Origin: Turbatrix aceti
Lineage: Eukaryota; Nematoda; Chromadorea; Rhabditida; Panagrolaimidae
Length of the DNA stretch: 64,000 nucleotides
Reading direction: 5' to 3'
NCBI GenBank assembly: GCA_963969345.1
Contig: OZ017768.1
Location: forward strand, 6,968,718-7,032,717
Shown: in pieces, positions 25,304-35,020 of the stretch
How positions within the stretch are numbered: the first letter of the stretch is position 1
Layout: the number at the start of each line of letters is the position of its first letter
Program-made: the position numbers and the translations under genes
Notes under the pieces: model-generated
The model's database searches: none
What the model was told of the DNA's origin: nothing
What the model saw: only the letters and a program-made list of their open reading frames with translations

Positions 25304-26398
25304 CTAGTTATTTGTACCACGAATTGAAGAATTCAAAGAATTTCCGATATTTCGGAGTTCTTTTCTAATATCGGAACACAGTACCAGCAGAAACCAACAC
25401 TGGCAAAGGAGTATTGAATCGTAGATAAAGGGTATGCTTCGTATCGCCCATTTGTTCATAGTCTGATGATCTCCCGTGCTTATGTATATCAGCACGAAAA
25501 TCTGAATATTTATTTTTAGATATAAATATTTACAAAAACTCTCTTTCAATAAAAATTTTTTTTTTTAATTATCGACTTACCTGAAATGTTATAAATAAAA
25601 ACAGACATCCTGCAATCACGGTACTGTACACCGTCATTCCAAAATCCTTATCACCGGTCGCTTTGATTTTTACAAGACGAAAAAGCACGTGAAAATTAAA
25701 ATACGATGAAATAACGCAGCAAAGAACGGCGGTAATTACGATAAGCATTTGTAATTGTAAGAACACGGGAATTGAATCGGTGTTGTAATCGAGATAATAA
25801 GCGTTTGCAAAGTGATGAACACAGCCACCGCCATAGAAAATCTGCCATACAAATGTCAGGGGTGTGAAATAAATGAAAAAAAGTATTCTTGATGTGTGAT
25901 TATCCCAAAATGCCCGTGCGCTCATAGGCCAAGCAATGAGACTGTACCGGTTGTAGGAAATTGCAAGAATACTAAACATCATTGCAAAATACGAATAATA
26001 AGAGAGGGTATTTATAATTGATACCACAAACCCTTGATCCATAAACCACATGTACATCGGTTCGAAGAGTGATGAGTAACCAAGTCGTGTCACAAAAGGT
26101 ATGGTTATAATTATCAGCGTACTCTAAATAAATCATTCCAACTTTACAAAACACAAAATATTTATTTAAAAAAATTGTAACTTACGGGTATAAAAGAGTA
26201 CAGTGCAATACGGTAGAATCCTGTTTTAAACAAGTTTGATTTTTTAGATCGTATAAGAACGTAGGCTATCAAAAGTTGGATAACAAGCGTTGGAATCATG
26301 TAAATGTTCGGTACAAATGCCATGATGTTTAAAATGAGGATTTCTTTTTTATCAGGAGGATCAAGTGATAGAGATATGTTTATGTTGCATATTGGCAT
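25304..26398 (-). CDS. 7-TM serpentine chemoreceptor-like protein (Srv/Srg-like)
   Basis: Three exons join in phase 0: 26398-26186, 26123-25581 and 25501-25304 (317 aa, a normal length for nematode Srv-type receptors). Hydrophobic segments fit seven TMs. TM1 is about 25-48. TM3 is followed by AISYNRYSLIAWPM, the Srv/Srg-like counterpart of the DRY region. TM5 contains LIVITAVLCCVISSYF, TM6 spans the last intron, and TM7 contains LLCQCWFLLVLCSD. Family rank is judged from this pattern only. The ligand is unknown; such receptors usually act in chemosensory neurons. The gene is AT-rich with small introns, unlike the housekeeping genes to the left. Confidence 0.85.
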
Positions 26399-27039
26399 AT
26401 TTTTAATTTATACAACGAAAATTATGATAAAAACTTGCAAACTAAGAAATTTGAATACGGCTGCCAGCAAGCATCTATAGGTATACCTATACACGTAGAA
26501 GTTAAGTTTGAATCTAATACATATAAATGGTACCATAATTGTGCTTTTCGATTAAATCTTAGGATATTATTTTTTCTCCGGAAGTCATTCAAGACGTTTC
26601 ACGGCAGCCCCCGTCGCATGATAAATCCGACATGAATCTGATAGCGTACGTGTGTACACTACTCAGTCTGGGACAAATTATTGTATATTATAAAAATTAC
26701 TGACTACATGTACGTATGTTTTATATATGTACATTAGACTTTGTCTTTATTACTTGCTATAGTTTATACAGATTGTCTGAATGTGAGGAAGTAAGAACGC
26801 TAAAAATGAGACAGAAATTTGCACATGCACTTTTAAATATAATCTGAACATGACACATCAAATATTGCAATTAAACAAAGTGAACTTCTAAAAAGCTTCT
26901 TCTTCTGATGTTTGTCTGCATGGCACATGAAAAAAAGCGTGTATCTCATTGTCTGATGTGAATTCATAGTAACTATTGTCTAATGGTCTAATGATAACAA
27001 AGATGTTGAAAAAATTTAGTTTTTGAGTTGATATTTGTA
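26399..27039. other. Intergenic, upstream of the 7-TM gene
   Basis: No ORF with coding character; presumably contains the receptor promoter. Confidence 0.4.
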
Positions 27040-27451
27040 GGGCACAATCTAGGGAAATTATTTTTCATTTCAGTAAAGCATAAATTTTCCTTACACTTTT
27101 TGATGTGTATTGATAAAATGCAAATCCTAGAATCTTTAAAAAAATAAAAAATACAATAAAATGGCATTGATCACATTTTATCCGCTTCGGATTAACTTCC
27201 CAAAACTCTTCCCTCCCTTCCACACCGTGCATGCATAGGCTCTCTTTCTCTGCATCTCTTTGACAAATGCAATATGAGCGATGTCGCTTGGACACCCGGG
27301 TTATTTGATGAAACAGGTGCATAAGAACAGACTCCGCGTTTGTATCTTCGGTTTAATTACCCAAGTTTGAGGTAAACATTGAATTCCGCCCTTGCGAAAG
27401 CTTGTGGTTGGATACCACTAAATTTTGGAACGCTTTTGCACTAGCAGAGGC
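27040..27451. mobile_element. Family A element, half copy (right terminal repeat only)
   Basis: Matches the right half of family A copy 1 from GCACAATCTAGGGAAATTAT to the terminal GCAGAGGC. No left terminal repeat is found in the preceding 600 bp, so this is a truncated copy. Confidence 0.75.
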
Positions 27452-27853
27452 CTGAAAAGAAATCAAAAACTGTTTGCTACTTATGTTTACAATTCAACTG
27501 GTTCGACTTCACTGTTTTCACAATGTACACCGGGTTTGAATGAATCTGATGTTAGTTTGCCCCATATAACACGTGAATCGCAGCCTTCGACACCGTGCCG
27601 GCGGTAAAGGTGTCTTGCAGTTCTTGTAGAGCTCCTGCAGCGACTTTCCTCATCGAGATTGCGAGCGCTTGACCGTGGTCCCTTCGAGGGGTAATCATAC
27701 CCTCCGTATTCGCTGCTGCTAATTGTTGTTAGCGGAAGCATCGTGCCTGGCTTGAAGTCATTGACGTCATATAGGATTGCAACAAAGACAACTCAATGAT
27801 CGTTTAGATGACGTCGCTGTAACCCGTGTTTATTATCGGTTTCACAGTGGTAC
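27452..27853. other. Intergenic, target region of the TRIM element
   Basis: No gene supported. The last five bases, GGTAC (27849-27853), are the left target duplication of the LTR element that follows. Confidence 0.5.
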
Positions 27854-27999
27854 TGTCGTACCTAGACCAGCGACATTAGCATAGCTCACTCCTAATCTGT
27901 ATATAAGCACTTGTCTGATACCCAATAAAGGTTATCTGCCTCTGCCTGATCTCGCCCCTTCCGTTGTCTGTACTCGGCCCGTACAACCGACGTACAGCA
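27854..27999 (+). repeat. Left LTR of the TRIM-like element
   Basis: 146 bp, TGTCGTACC...GTACAGCA. Its end, together with the primer-binding site, is repeated about 58 bp downstream (from 28,049), an internal tandem duplication of the LTR/PBS junction. Confidence 0.88.
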
Positions 28000-28500
28000 T
28001 TGGTGACGTTCAGATTCGACCCCCGCCGTCCGCATCGACAGCTCATCGACGTACAGCATTGGTGACGTTCAGATTCAACCCACGCCATCCGCATCGACAC
28101 GACAGCTCATCGACGGCAACAACTCAGGTAAGCAGATCACCGCGGCGGCTTACTAGAAGCGCCGCTTACGACTCCTCAGAATCGACAAAATCGTCGAAAG
28201 CAGTACCAACAGAGAAGAAACTGTTGTGCAACCGTCAAGAACGTGAGGAGCCGTTCTTCGACACCGGCGAAGATCGCCCACCAGGCAGGCGAAGATCGTC
28301 GCAGAATGCCAAGGCCGATCGCACCAAAAGCATCGGGCCAGACGCCAGAGAGCCGACCGAAGTCTGTCGAGCCAAGTCAACTGCGGCACATACTAAGACC
28401 GCACACGTACCAGCAGAAATTCGACTCTTGCAGATGTACACTCCCTGCTACGATGTCACAAAGCCAGATTACAAGATCCTCTTCAAAGAAAAGGGAAGCG

Positions 28501-28646
28501 TGTCGTACCTAGACCAGCGACATTAGCATAGCTCACTCCTAATCTGTATATAAGCACTTGTCTGATACCCAATAAAGGTTATCTGCCTCTGCCTGATCTC
28601 GCCCCTTCCGTTGTCTGTACTCGGCCCGTACAACCGACGTACAGCA
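28501..28646 (+). repeat. Right LTR of the TRIM-like element
   Basis: 146 bp, identical to the left LTR as read by eye, preceded by the polypurine tract and followed by the GGTAC duplication. Confidence 0.88.
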
Positions 28647-29074
28647 GGTACAAAACATGTAAATAGTTAGAAATTCCGAAAAAAAAGCATGCAAAAGAAA
28701 AATCGTATGGTCGATACCAAAAAAGTGATTGCCAGAACAATTAGCTGGTTAAACCAGCAAAAAATCATACATATTACGATTCAAAAGGCCCAATAAGGCC
28801 AGCGGACAAGTTTGCCTTGAAAACGCAGATCGAAGAACTTGTTCGTTGCAATCTTCTTTCGGATGTTCTCAAATTTGAAGTGAAGTGACGTCGGGCTCAT
28901 ATCGCTGTTGATTGGGTTCAAAAGTCTTTTCAAGTATAAAGTCGACTTCCAAACCGGGAATCAGGAAGTCCTCAATGAAAGAAAAACTGTAATTGTCGTC
29001 GACTTTCAAGGAGTAATTATTGCGGCCGTAAAAATTGATAACCGGGTGCACGAATTTCCCCGAATTTCTGCAGC
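28647..29074. other. Intergenic, nothing firmly recognised
   Basis: Short open frames occur on both strands around 28,870-29,050, but none has a recognisable motif. Confidence 0.3.
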
Positions 29075-29383
29075 TTTCTCGTCAAGGATTCTTCGGATGA
29101 GCGAGCACCTGTCGGTCATGCTCCCGCTCTCGCTGCTGCTCCTTCCGGAGTCAGCGTCCCGACGATGACGCCTCCAACGCCAATCATGACTCAGGTAGCT
29201 ACACCTCTGGGATCCGATACAAGTGGTCTTGAAGCCGTCTCCCAGCCCCTGACTCCTCTCCCACCTTACATGGCCCCTGGTGGCACGCCTTCCACGGTCA
29301 GTCCCAGCACAAGCGCCGCCCTGATAACTGCCAAGTCGTCGACTATTGATAGCAGTGCGACTACGAATCCTCCATTTATCTAA
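29075..29383 (+). CDS. Possible 3'-terminal exon, Pro/Thr/Ser-rich, unassigned
   Basis: A frame opens after a TTTCTGCAG acceptor-like site and runs through KDSSDERAPVGHAPALAAAP to a Pro/Thr/Ser-rich tail ending TTNPPFI and TAA at 29381-29383, with AATAAA about 50 bp further on. GC-rich third positions contrast with the surroundings and suggest real or formerly real coding DNA. No upstream exon or family could be identified; it may be a gene remnant. Confidence 0.3.
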   Translation, partial: FLVKDSSDERAPVGHAPALAAAPSGVSVPTMTPPTPIMTQVATPLGSDTSGLEAVSQPLTPLPPYMAPGGTPSTVSPSTSAALITAKSSTIDSSATTNPPFI

Positions 29384-29439
29384 TCGACTTTTGTGATTAA
29401 CCCTTACGAGATTTTGTTGTCACATAGAAATAAATAAAC

Positions 29440-29441
29440 AT

Positions 29442-29472
<31 letters not shown>

Positions 29473-29933
29473 TTTCACCATTACTCAGTGGTTAGTTATC
29501 ATTAGACCAGATGTTAGGAGGCACAAATGATGTCCACGTAGGTGTAAATGTCTCGATTCGTTTTGGGCGCGATTTCTTCTTCCCATCGTTGCTGTGGTCT
29601 GGTTTTCGTCTTGTTGAACACCGAGTTGAGCGAATCGACCCAGCGTAAAGTGGAGGGAGAGCTCGAAATCGTCCTCGATGTCCTTGAGGAGAAGTCCGGA
29701 GGAGATAGGTCGCTGATCCCGCCGTTTCTGTACCATCCACTGCGTCTTCTTGACGTTGACTTCCAGTCCGACGTCCTTGCAGATGATGGCCATATCCGAC
29801 AGCATTTCCTGAAGTTCTTCGCCAGTGTGGGAGAAAAGAACGACGTCGTCAGCGTTTTGCGAATGGCCTCTTCAAAATCCGTCAGCAGTGAGCGTGCGTT
29901 GATGGTAGCCACGCTGAGCCGGAATCTAGACAT
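29440..29933 (-). mobile_element. Internally deleted LINE retrotransposon fragment
   Basis: Reading on the minus strand, ATG at 29933 begins MSRFRLSVATINARSLLTDF, like the start of an AP-type LINE endonuclease. After about 25 codons it jumps, with a frame change, to ADDVVLFSHTGEELQ...GLEVNVKKTQWMV, the reverse-transcriptase palm with the catalytic ADD motif. It ends in an (AAAT)n tail (plus-strand TTTA repeats, 29,440-29,475). The domains between are deleted, so it is inactive. Confidence 0.7.
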
Positions 29934-30195
29934 TTTTTTTTAGCCTACGTTTGACAGGGTGGCCAGCCCGGGTGTCAAACGGCGCTTTCAATTCTCACAC
30001 TTGCGCTGCTTCCCGAATGCGATCGCGAGCGCAAGCTGCTGTCGCGGACAGGAGAGGCGGAATAAAACCGGCGTGCAAGAATGAAGACTGAAATAAACAT
30101 TTATTACTATTTAAATAAAAATAAATAGTTATTCTACAGAAATGCGTAGGCGAAGGTTATATGATATTCTGTGGCACAACTGACTTCAAAAGTAA

Positions 30196-31075
30196 TTATT
30201 TTTTATCCTGAACGATTTCGTGAACGCGAATCGTCATTTTTTTTTTTGGTTTGACAGCTTCCTTGGCGGCTGGCTCATCTTCGCTGGTGTTAGCATTCTT
30301 TGATGACGATTGTATATCGGCACTTGCGGCTGGTTTGTTTTGCTTTTTCGCCGCTTTGGAGGTGCTGGAAAAACTTTCTTTTTTATTTTTTTATAAAAAA
30401 TCACTTGCCTCTCTTCAGAATCATTTTCCTCCACAGCTTCAGCGTCACAAGATTTTTGTTTGGAAGATTCTGCAGCCGGTTGGGCTGCAGTAATAATTCC
30501 CTTATCAGTTAATGTGTTGACTATTCCTTGAAATGCTTCAAATAGTTTCGCAAGCTCATTTGGCTGATTCGACATGTTGTCAACGAACTCAGCAAGGGCA
30601 TTCACATTTTTGTTGAGCAATTCAAGTTCGCCGATTCTTTGTGAAAGTTGATTAATTTTCGAATCAATGTCTTCAAAAGATGCAATCTTTTGGTAAATAC
30701 GATCAAGTTTGTTGTTGACATCAGGGAGTTTAGCATTATCTGGAGGCGGGTGGCTGTAGAAAGGCGGTGCAGCGCCTGCGTGCGATCCTGACAGATCCGG
30801 GATGCTGTTTCTCGGCACTGACCGTTCGACCCGTACCGGATATCGCTGGCAAGAGTTTGCTGGAGGGTAGCGCTCCTGTATCTCTCCACGGGGAAGATAC
30901 GAGGGGTCCGGCACTGGTCCACGTCGAAGTCGATCGCTTTCTGTCGGAAAACGCAGTTGTGACGACCGCTCCGAAGCATCATCATCGTCCTTAAATGAAC
31001 ATGTTTAACAAAATACAAAAAAAAGTAAAATCCAACCGAAATGCCGTTCAGTTTAGCTCCATGGTTGTCAGACAT
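30196..31075 (-). CDS. Coiled-coil protein of unknown function with a probable GC-AG intron
   Basis: Exons 31075-31037, 30989-30409 and 30364-30196 join in frame (262 aa). The N-terminal half is Asp/Ser/Arg/Pro-rich. Residues about 104-172 have heptad character (NNKLDRIYQKIASF...LSQRIGELELLN), predicting a coiled coil. The tail is Lys/Ala/Ser-rich, ending KPKKKMTIRVHEIVQDKK, possibly nuclear. The last intron has donor AG|GCAAGT and acceptor TTTTTCCAG (44 nt). If it is retained, the frame stays open to 30,234 and gives a different basic tail. AATAAA (minus strand) lies near 30,099-30,104. I recognise no family. Confidence 0.7.
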
Positions 31076-31496
31076 GCCGATGTTGCTTGATTGACGAAAA
31101 AACAGCGAGTTATATGTACAACAATGGCTAAAGTAAGAAACTTTTTTTAATCAATAAAATCACGAGTGATGAAGAACACGCAAAAACATTGAATGCTTTT
31201 CTGCTTGCATGTATGCACATATATATAGGCTATAGGGGCGTGACGAAAAGAACACGCATTTATACATCGACATTTCGATATCTGGCACAGACATTGCACA
31301 CGATTGATGTGCATTATTGTAAAAAAATTACGAATTTCGATATATTGATCATTTTATGAAAAAATTTAATCAGTCGCCGTTTTTATGGAAAATCGGAAAA
31401 TTTTACGTAATCCTCATTTTATGAAAAAAATATGACCAAAAATAAGATTATTGAATATTTCGAGACTTCAATCGATTGTAATTTACTACCCCTTTT
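31076..31496. other. Intergenic, upstream of the coiled-coil gene
   Basis: AT-rich; no gene recognised. Presumed promoter of the minus-strand coiled-coil gene. Confidence 0.35.
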
Positions 31497-31925
31497 CTAA
31501 GTTTTATATTTCGCGTGACTGCCAAAATGGCGAAATTGAACATTTTCTTGTCGAGCAAGGCTTCTCAGTTTAACCGCCAGCACGTGAATTGCAGCATCTT
31601 GGGTGACTTTTGTAGGGAAGACTGTATTTTGGAGTCCATTGATAACTTCTTGCGCCACAGTGACCCCATAGATGATTCCAAACCGCTCCATGTGCATCTC
31701 AGATTCTGCCACGAGTTTGAACATGTCCGTGGTGCAGTTTCCGAATGCCAATGCTGTTTTGGCATTTTGATAGGTTTTCATAAAGTAGTCCAGCGTGTTG
31801 TAATAAATAGGATCCGTTGGGCGGCAGCAGCGGAGTCCACAGAGGCTGCACCTGGCGTAGAATTTGAACGTTCGCGGAATTCAAGCTATGCAGGGCCGAC
31901 AGAACATTTACGATACCATTGAACG
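31497..31925 (-). pseudogene. Frame-broken ORF remnant, unassigned
   Basis: Two overlapping open frames on the minus strand look like one broken sequence. One (about 31,925-31,810) reads FNGIVNVLSALHSLNSANVQ. The other (about 31,815-31,497) reads DPIYYNTLDYFMKTYQNAKT...HMERFGIIYGVTVAQEVING. No splice sites bridge them and no family is recognised. It could be a gene fragment or a transposon remnant. Confidence 0.3.
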
Positions 31926-32202
31926 AAAAATCGAGGTTAAAAACATCGAACCCTAGAGGGGGGACGTCTTGGGAAGTTAATCCACAGCCCTGCAGTCAGT
32001 AGTTAATTTAATTCCCCCTCCCCTGTTGTCTCCGAATTTGTCGTTTGGGAAACACTTTTACCTTTTTGAGTTAAAAAAATAAAATTTGTCGGCAAACAAA
32101 TACAAATGAATGCGAAAGTGATCCGAAGATACTGGTTATACTTTTTTACGGCAAATTTTTTATATACAAATGTCGATCCACAAAATTTGTGCTTGCATTT
32201 CA

Positions 32203-32208
32203 TTTATT
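32203..32208 (-). terminator. Polyadenylation signal of peptide gene 1
   Basis: AATAAA on the minus strand, 30 nt after the stop codon. Equivalent signals follow the other three copies (32983-32988, 35482-35487 and 36262-36267). Confidence 0.7.
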
Positions 32209-32237
32209 CTTATCACATTATTTAAACGGCTTTTCAG

Positions 32238-32375
32238 TCAAGGAAATATGTCAGCGATGTCTTCAGCAACTTTCAGATCCGCGCCTCCGGCACTAATAAC
32301 ATCACTGAAAATATTGCCGGCGACAGTGGTTGTGAAGAAAGCGACGAGAAGGAGGATGGTGTACAGGAAGTTCAT
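32238..32375 (-). CDS. Small secreted peptide precursor, copy 1
   Basis: A 46-codon ORF without introns encodes a 45-aa precursor. Residues 1-19/20 are a clear signal peptide (MNFLYTILLLVAFFTTTVAG). The predicted mature part is about 25 residues, starts NIFSDVISAGGA and ends KVAEDIADIFP. It is acidic, lacks cysteine, and alternates hydrophobic and charged residues as an amphipathic helix could. This copy differs from the other three by one residue: Asp instead of Gly before the LKVAEDI block. A TATA-like ATAAATACT box lies about 50 bp upstream and AATAAA 30 nt downstream. The family is not recognised; defence peptide, signalling peptide or transposon cargo are all open. Confidence 0.72.
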   Translation of the reverse strand: MNFLYTILLLVAFFTTTVAGNIFSDVISAGGADLKVAEDIADIFP

Positions 32376-32815
32376 TGTAGACAGGATGTATCCAAAAGAT
32401 ATGGAATTGCGAAAACTGAGCTAGTATTTATGTTCGCAGAAGTTCAACAATTTCGCTGTCAGATCCGCAAAGTGCTTTTTCCCAGGTACAAAAGCAATGG
32501 GATTTTTACAAATTATACAGAAATCGGAGTGCTTTGATGAGAAACTCTCAAGTTTATGGTAGGGTTTTTCCTGCAAAACATTCTCAGTGGAATTCTGCAG
32601 GTTTTGCAGAAGCTTGTTTTGTTTTGATGTACTGTAAACACGAGAGTTTCTCATCAAAGCACTCCAATTTCTGTGTAATTTGTAAAAATCCCATCACTTT
32701 TGTACCTGGGAAAAAGCACTTTGCGGATGCGACGGCAAAATTGTTGAACTTCTGCGAACATAAATACTAGCTCAGTTTTCACAATTCCATATCTTTTGGA
32801 TACATCCCGTCTACA
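32376..32815. promoter_or_regulatory. Divergent palindromic promoter between peptide genes 1 and 2
   Basis: The 440 bp between the two start codons are palindromic, so both genes have the same upstream sequence. This includes a TATA-like ATAAATACT (32,762 on plus; mirrored on minus near 32,421-32,429) and an AATTCCATATCTTTTGGATA block just before each ATG. Overlapping 78-codon frames on both strands here are probably chance by-products of the palindrome. Confidence 0.55.
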
Positions 32816-32953
32816 ATGAACTTCCTGTACACCATCCTCCTTCTCGTCGCTTTCTTCACAACCACTGTCGCCGGCAATATTTTCAGTGATGTTATTAGTG
32901 CCGGAGGCGCGGGTCTGAAAGTTGCTGAAGACATCGCTGACATATTTCCTTGA
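32816..32953 (+). CDS. Small secreted peptide precursor, copy 2
   Basis: This copy has the same 45-aa precursor design as copy 1, with Gly in place of the Asp. ATG is at 32816, TGA at 32951-32953 and AATAAA at 32983-32988. It lies in the inner half of the left arm and pairs in the outer palindrome with copy 3. The coding sequence is better conserved than the arm margins, which differ at many sites between inner and outer halves. Confidence 0.72.
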   Translation: MNFLYTILLLVAFFTTTVAGNIFSDVISAGGAGLKVAEDIADIFP

Positions 32954-34044
32954 CTGAAAAGCCGTTTAAATAATGTGATAAGAATAAATGAAATGCAAGC
33001 ACAAATTTTGTGGATCGACATTTTATAAAAAATTAGCTGTAGAAAAGTATAACCAGTATCATCGGATCAGGGTTGGGGTAGACGTTGGCATTCATTCGTA
33101 TTTGTTTGCCAACAAATTTGATTTTTTATGTTCGTTCGCGAAAAAACTTCGAATTATTAAACATAAAATAAAATGGACAAAACTTGTGACAGTTTTGGCC
33201 AATGACAAAGTCTAAAACGGACCGGTAATTTAGAGAGAGGTCCTGTATCGCAGAGAAGCGCGGTGCGGTGCCGATATTTTTTTCTTGTAGCCCATGTTTT
33301 TTTTCATAAGAAACTGACTGCCAAAAAAAAGCGCGAAATCAAAATATTGATAATTCCTGCAAGGCCAGATGTTTAAAAAAAAGAAACGTTGATTTCGGCA
33401 TTTTTAAGGTAATGACCCCTCATTTTTTTGCATTTTTACGGATTCATCATCGAAAACTGAGTCGAATGATAGTTTTCTTCAACAGGGTACACAGCAAAGG
33501 CGTTTTTTTTGCAAGTAAGATGTAAAAGCGTACTCGTACTACGTGCGCGCCTTTCTCGTATCTCCTAGACCACTCATAGACACTTCTAGCGTTTGTAGGC
33601 AATAAGCATTTTTAGGTTACTTGTGAGCATATCTGTGTTTGCAAGCGTTTAAAAAAACGACGAATCGCCGGCTCGCGTTTGCTTTATAATCCCGATTTCC
33701 TTACCCTCGCATCAGTCGTTTGTCGGTTAAAAAAACAATATTTATCATAAGTGAGCAAAAAAACACGTAAAAAAGAAAAAAAAACAACAAATAAATAAAA
33801 AAAGAAATAAAATATTTTGTCTTTGTCGTCAGTCGTACTTTTGATGACGTCAATGGTGCCGAAACAAATTGTTTGAACTGATGATGTGGTCTGATGACGT
33901 TGATGTTGTCAACTCGAAGCCAATGATTTCAGGTTTATGCCTGAAAATCATAAAAATGAGGAAAATCCATCATAGCACGCGCGACAGATACTTTCGTGCT
34001 TTCACCCCAAAAACTCACCAAAGTTGATGCCGGTTGTCGACTAG

Positions 34045-34437
34045 TTAGAGCCAGCAGTCCTCTACGGCTGCGAAACCTGGGCACTCACCGACGCCGCCGC
34101 CGAAACCCTTCAAAGGGGTCAACGTCGTCTTGAACGTGCCATCCTCGAGGTGCGTTTGAGCGACGAGATCCCCTCCGTGGCCATCCGAAAGCGCACCAAG
34201 CTCAAGGACTGGTTCGAAAGCGCTCGACTCCGGAAGCTGAAGTTCGCCAAATCGCTCGCGACGACCGACGACGACAACTGGGCAGTTCGACTGTCAGACT
34301 GGCGCCCTACCGACGACTACGACAAAGCCAAGCGACCGCCTGGACGACCTCGTATGCGCTGGACCGACGCCCTCGCCAACGAGTATTACAAGGCCCCGGC
34401 AAAAGACTTTGACTATAGACGAGTGATTTTCCTTTGA
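34045..34437 (+). mobile_element. LINE 3' fragment (reverse-transcriptase C-terminus)
   Basis: An open frame reads PAVLYGCETWALTDAAAETL and then a segment ending RPPGRPRMRWTDALANEY. This is the typical C-terminal end of the ORF2 protein of nematode and arthropod LINEs. The stop is near 34,437. There is no RT catalytic core, so it is a 5'-truncated remnant. It sits almost exactly at the loop of the outer palindrome. Confidence 0.75.
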
Positions 34438-34739
34438 TGTGCCCCTCTTCGTACGATATCCCAGTGATACTTTGTTATCCCGTGTGTACGAGTAAGAGAT
34501 ATAAATTGAAATTGAAAAAATAGTCCAGTAGAGCAGCTGTTTGTTGCCGATTAGGATTTGACCGTAGAAAGTAGAAAAATACGACGAAAAATGGACGAAA
34601 CAACAAAAAACGACGTAAAGTCATCAAAACGACGAAAAAAACAAAGTTGCGTGAATCGCAGAAAAATCGATGTCAAACAGTGTTTTCGAGCGTCGGAACG
34701 CTGATTGCGAGTTTTTATAAGTACTTGGAAGCACATTTA

Positions 34740-35020
34740 TGGCGTCAAAGTCGGTGACAGGCAAAACCTAAGCGTTTGTATTCACTTTCAGGCTCAAAAG
34801 CGTGTTTACAAGTTTTTTTAGTTACTTGAAAGCAGTTGCATTGCATTGCAAGTTTGTTGCAATCGCGTTTTTGCCAAAACGCGATATCTATAAGTGTTTG
34901 CGTTCACCTTCAAGCGCGACATGGCGTTTGTAAGCTTTTTCATGCACCGGAAAGCAAAAAATGGTACTTGTACGATTTTACGTCTTTCTTGCAAAAAAAA
35001 CGCGTTTGCTGTGTACAGTT
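34740..35020. repeat. Degenerate short-repeat tract in the palindrome loop
   Basis: Variants of AAGCGTTTGTA..TTCAC.TTCAAGC recur several times. Related units occur inverted at about 33,485-33,660, so the inverted homology extends into the loop with decreasing identity. Confidence 0.5.

Larger units (their letters stand above)
27854..28646 (+). mobile_element. Intact miniature LTR retrotransposon (TRIM-like)
   Basis: A 793-bp unit has two 146-bp LTRs (27854-27999 and 28501-28646) that I read as identical, flanked by a perfect 5-bp duplication GGTAC (27849-27853 and 28647-28651). Right after the left LTR comes TTGGTGACGTTCAGATTC, positioned as a primer-binding site. Just before the right LTR is AAAGAAAAGGGAAGCG, a polypurine tract. 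The LTR has a TATA box (GTATATAAGC) and an AATAAA signal in the expected order. The roughly 500-bp interior has an open frame (28,059-28,526) but no protease, RT or integrase, so the element must be mobilised in trans. Identical LTRs imply a recent insertion. Confidence 0.88.
32078..33126. repeat. Inner palindrome, left (centre about 32,596)
   Basis: Inverted arms run from the CAAACAAATACAAATGAATG region through peptide gene 1 (minus) to a roughly 90-bp unique centre, then back through peptide gene 2 (plus). Near the centre, AGTGCTTTGATGAGAAACTC (32,529) pairs with its inverse at about 32,644-32,663. Confidence 0.9.

Noticed and set aside
28059..28526. 155-codon ORF inside the TRIM element as a gag gene
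   Set aside because: No zinc knuckle or other gag motif, and it runs into the right LTR. Kept only as an open interior frame.
32170..32424. 84-codon frame antisense to peptide gene 1, and its equivalents at the other copies
   Set aside because: It is the antisense shadow of the peptide gene, running over its terminator and promoter; no independent coding evidence.
32421..32770. Overlapping 78-codon ORFs on both strands at the centre of the left palindrome (repeated at 35,700-36,049)
   Set aside because: They exist on both strands only because the sequence is palindromic. They overlap the presumed divergent promoter and have no motif or signal. The secreted-peptide ORFs are far better supported.
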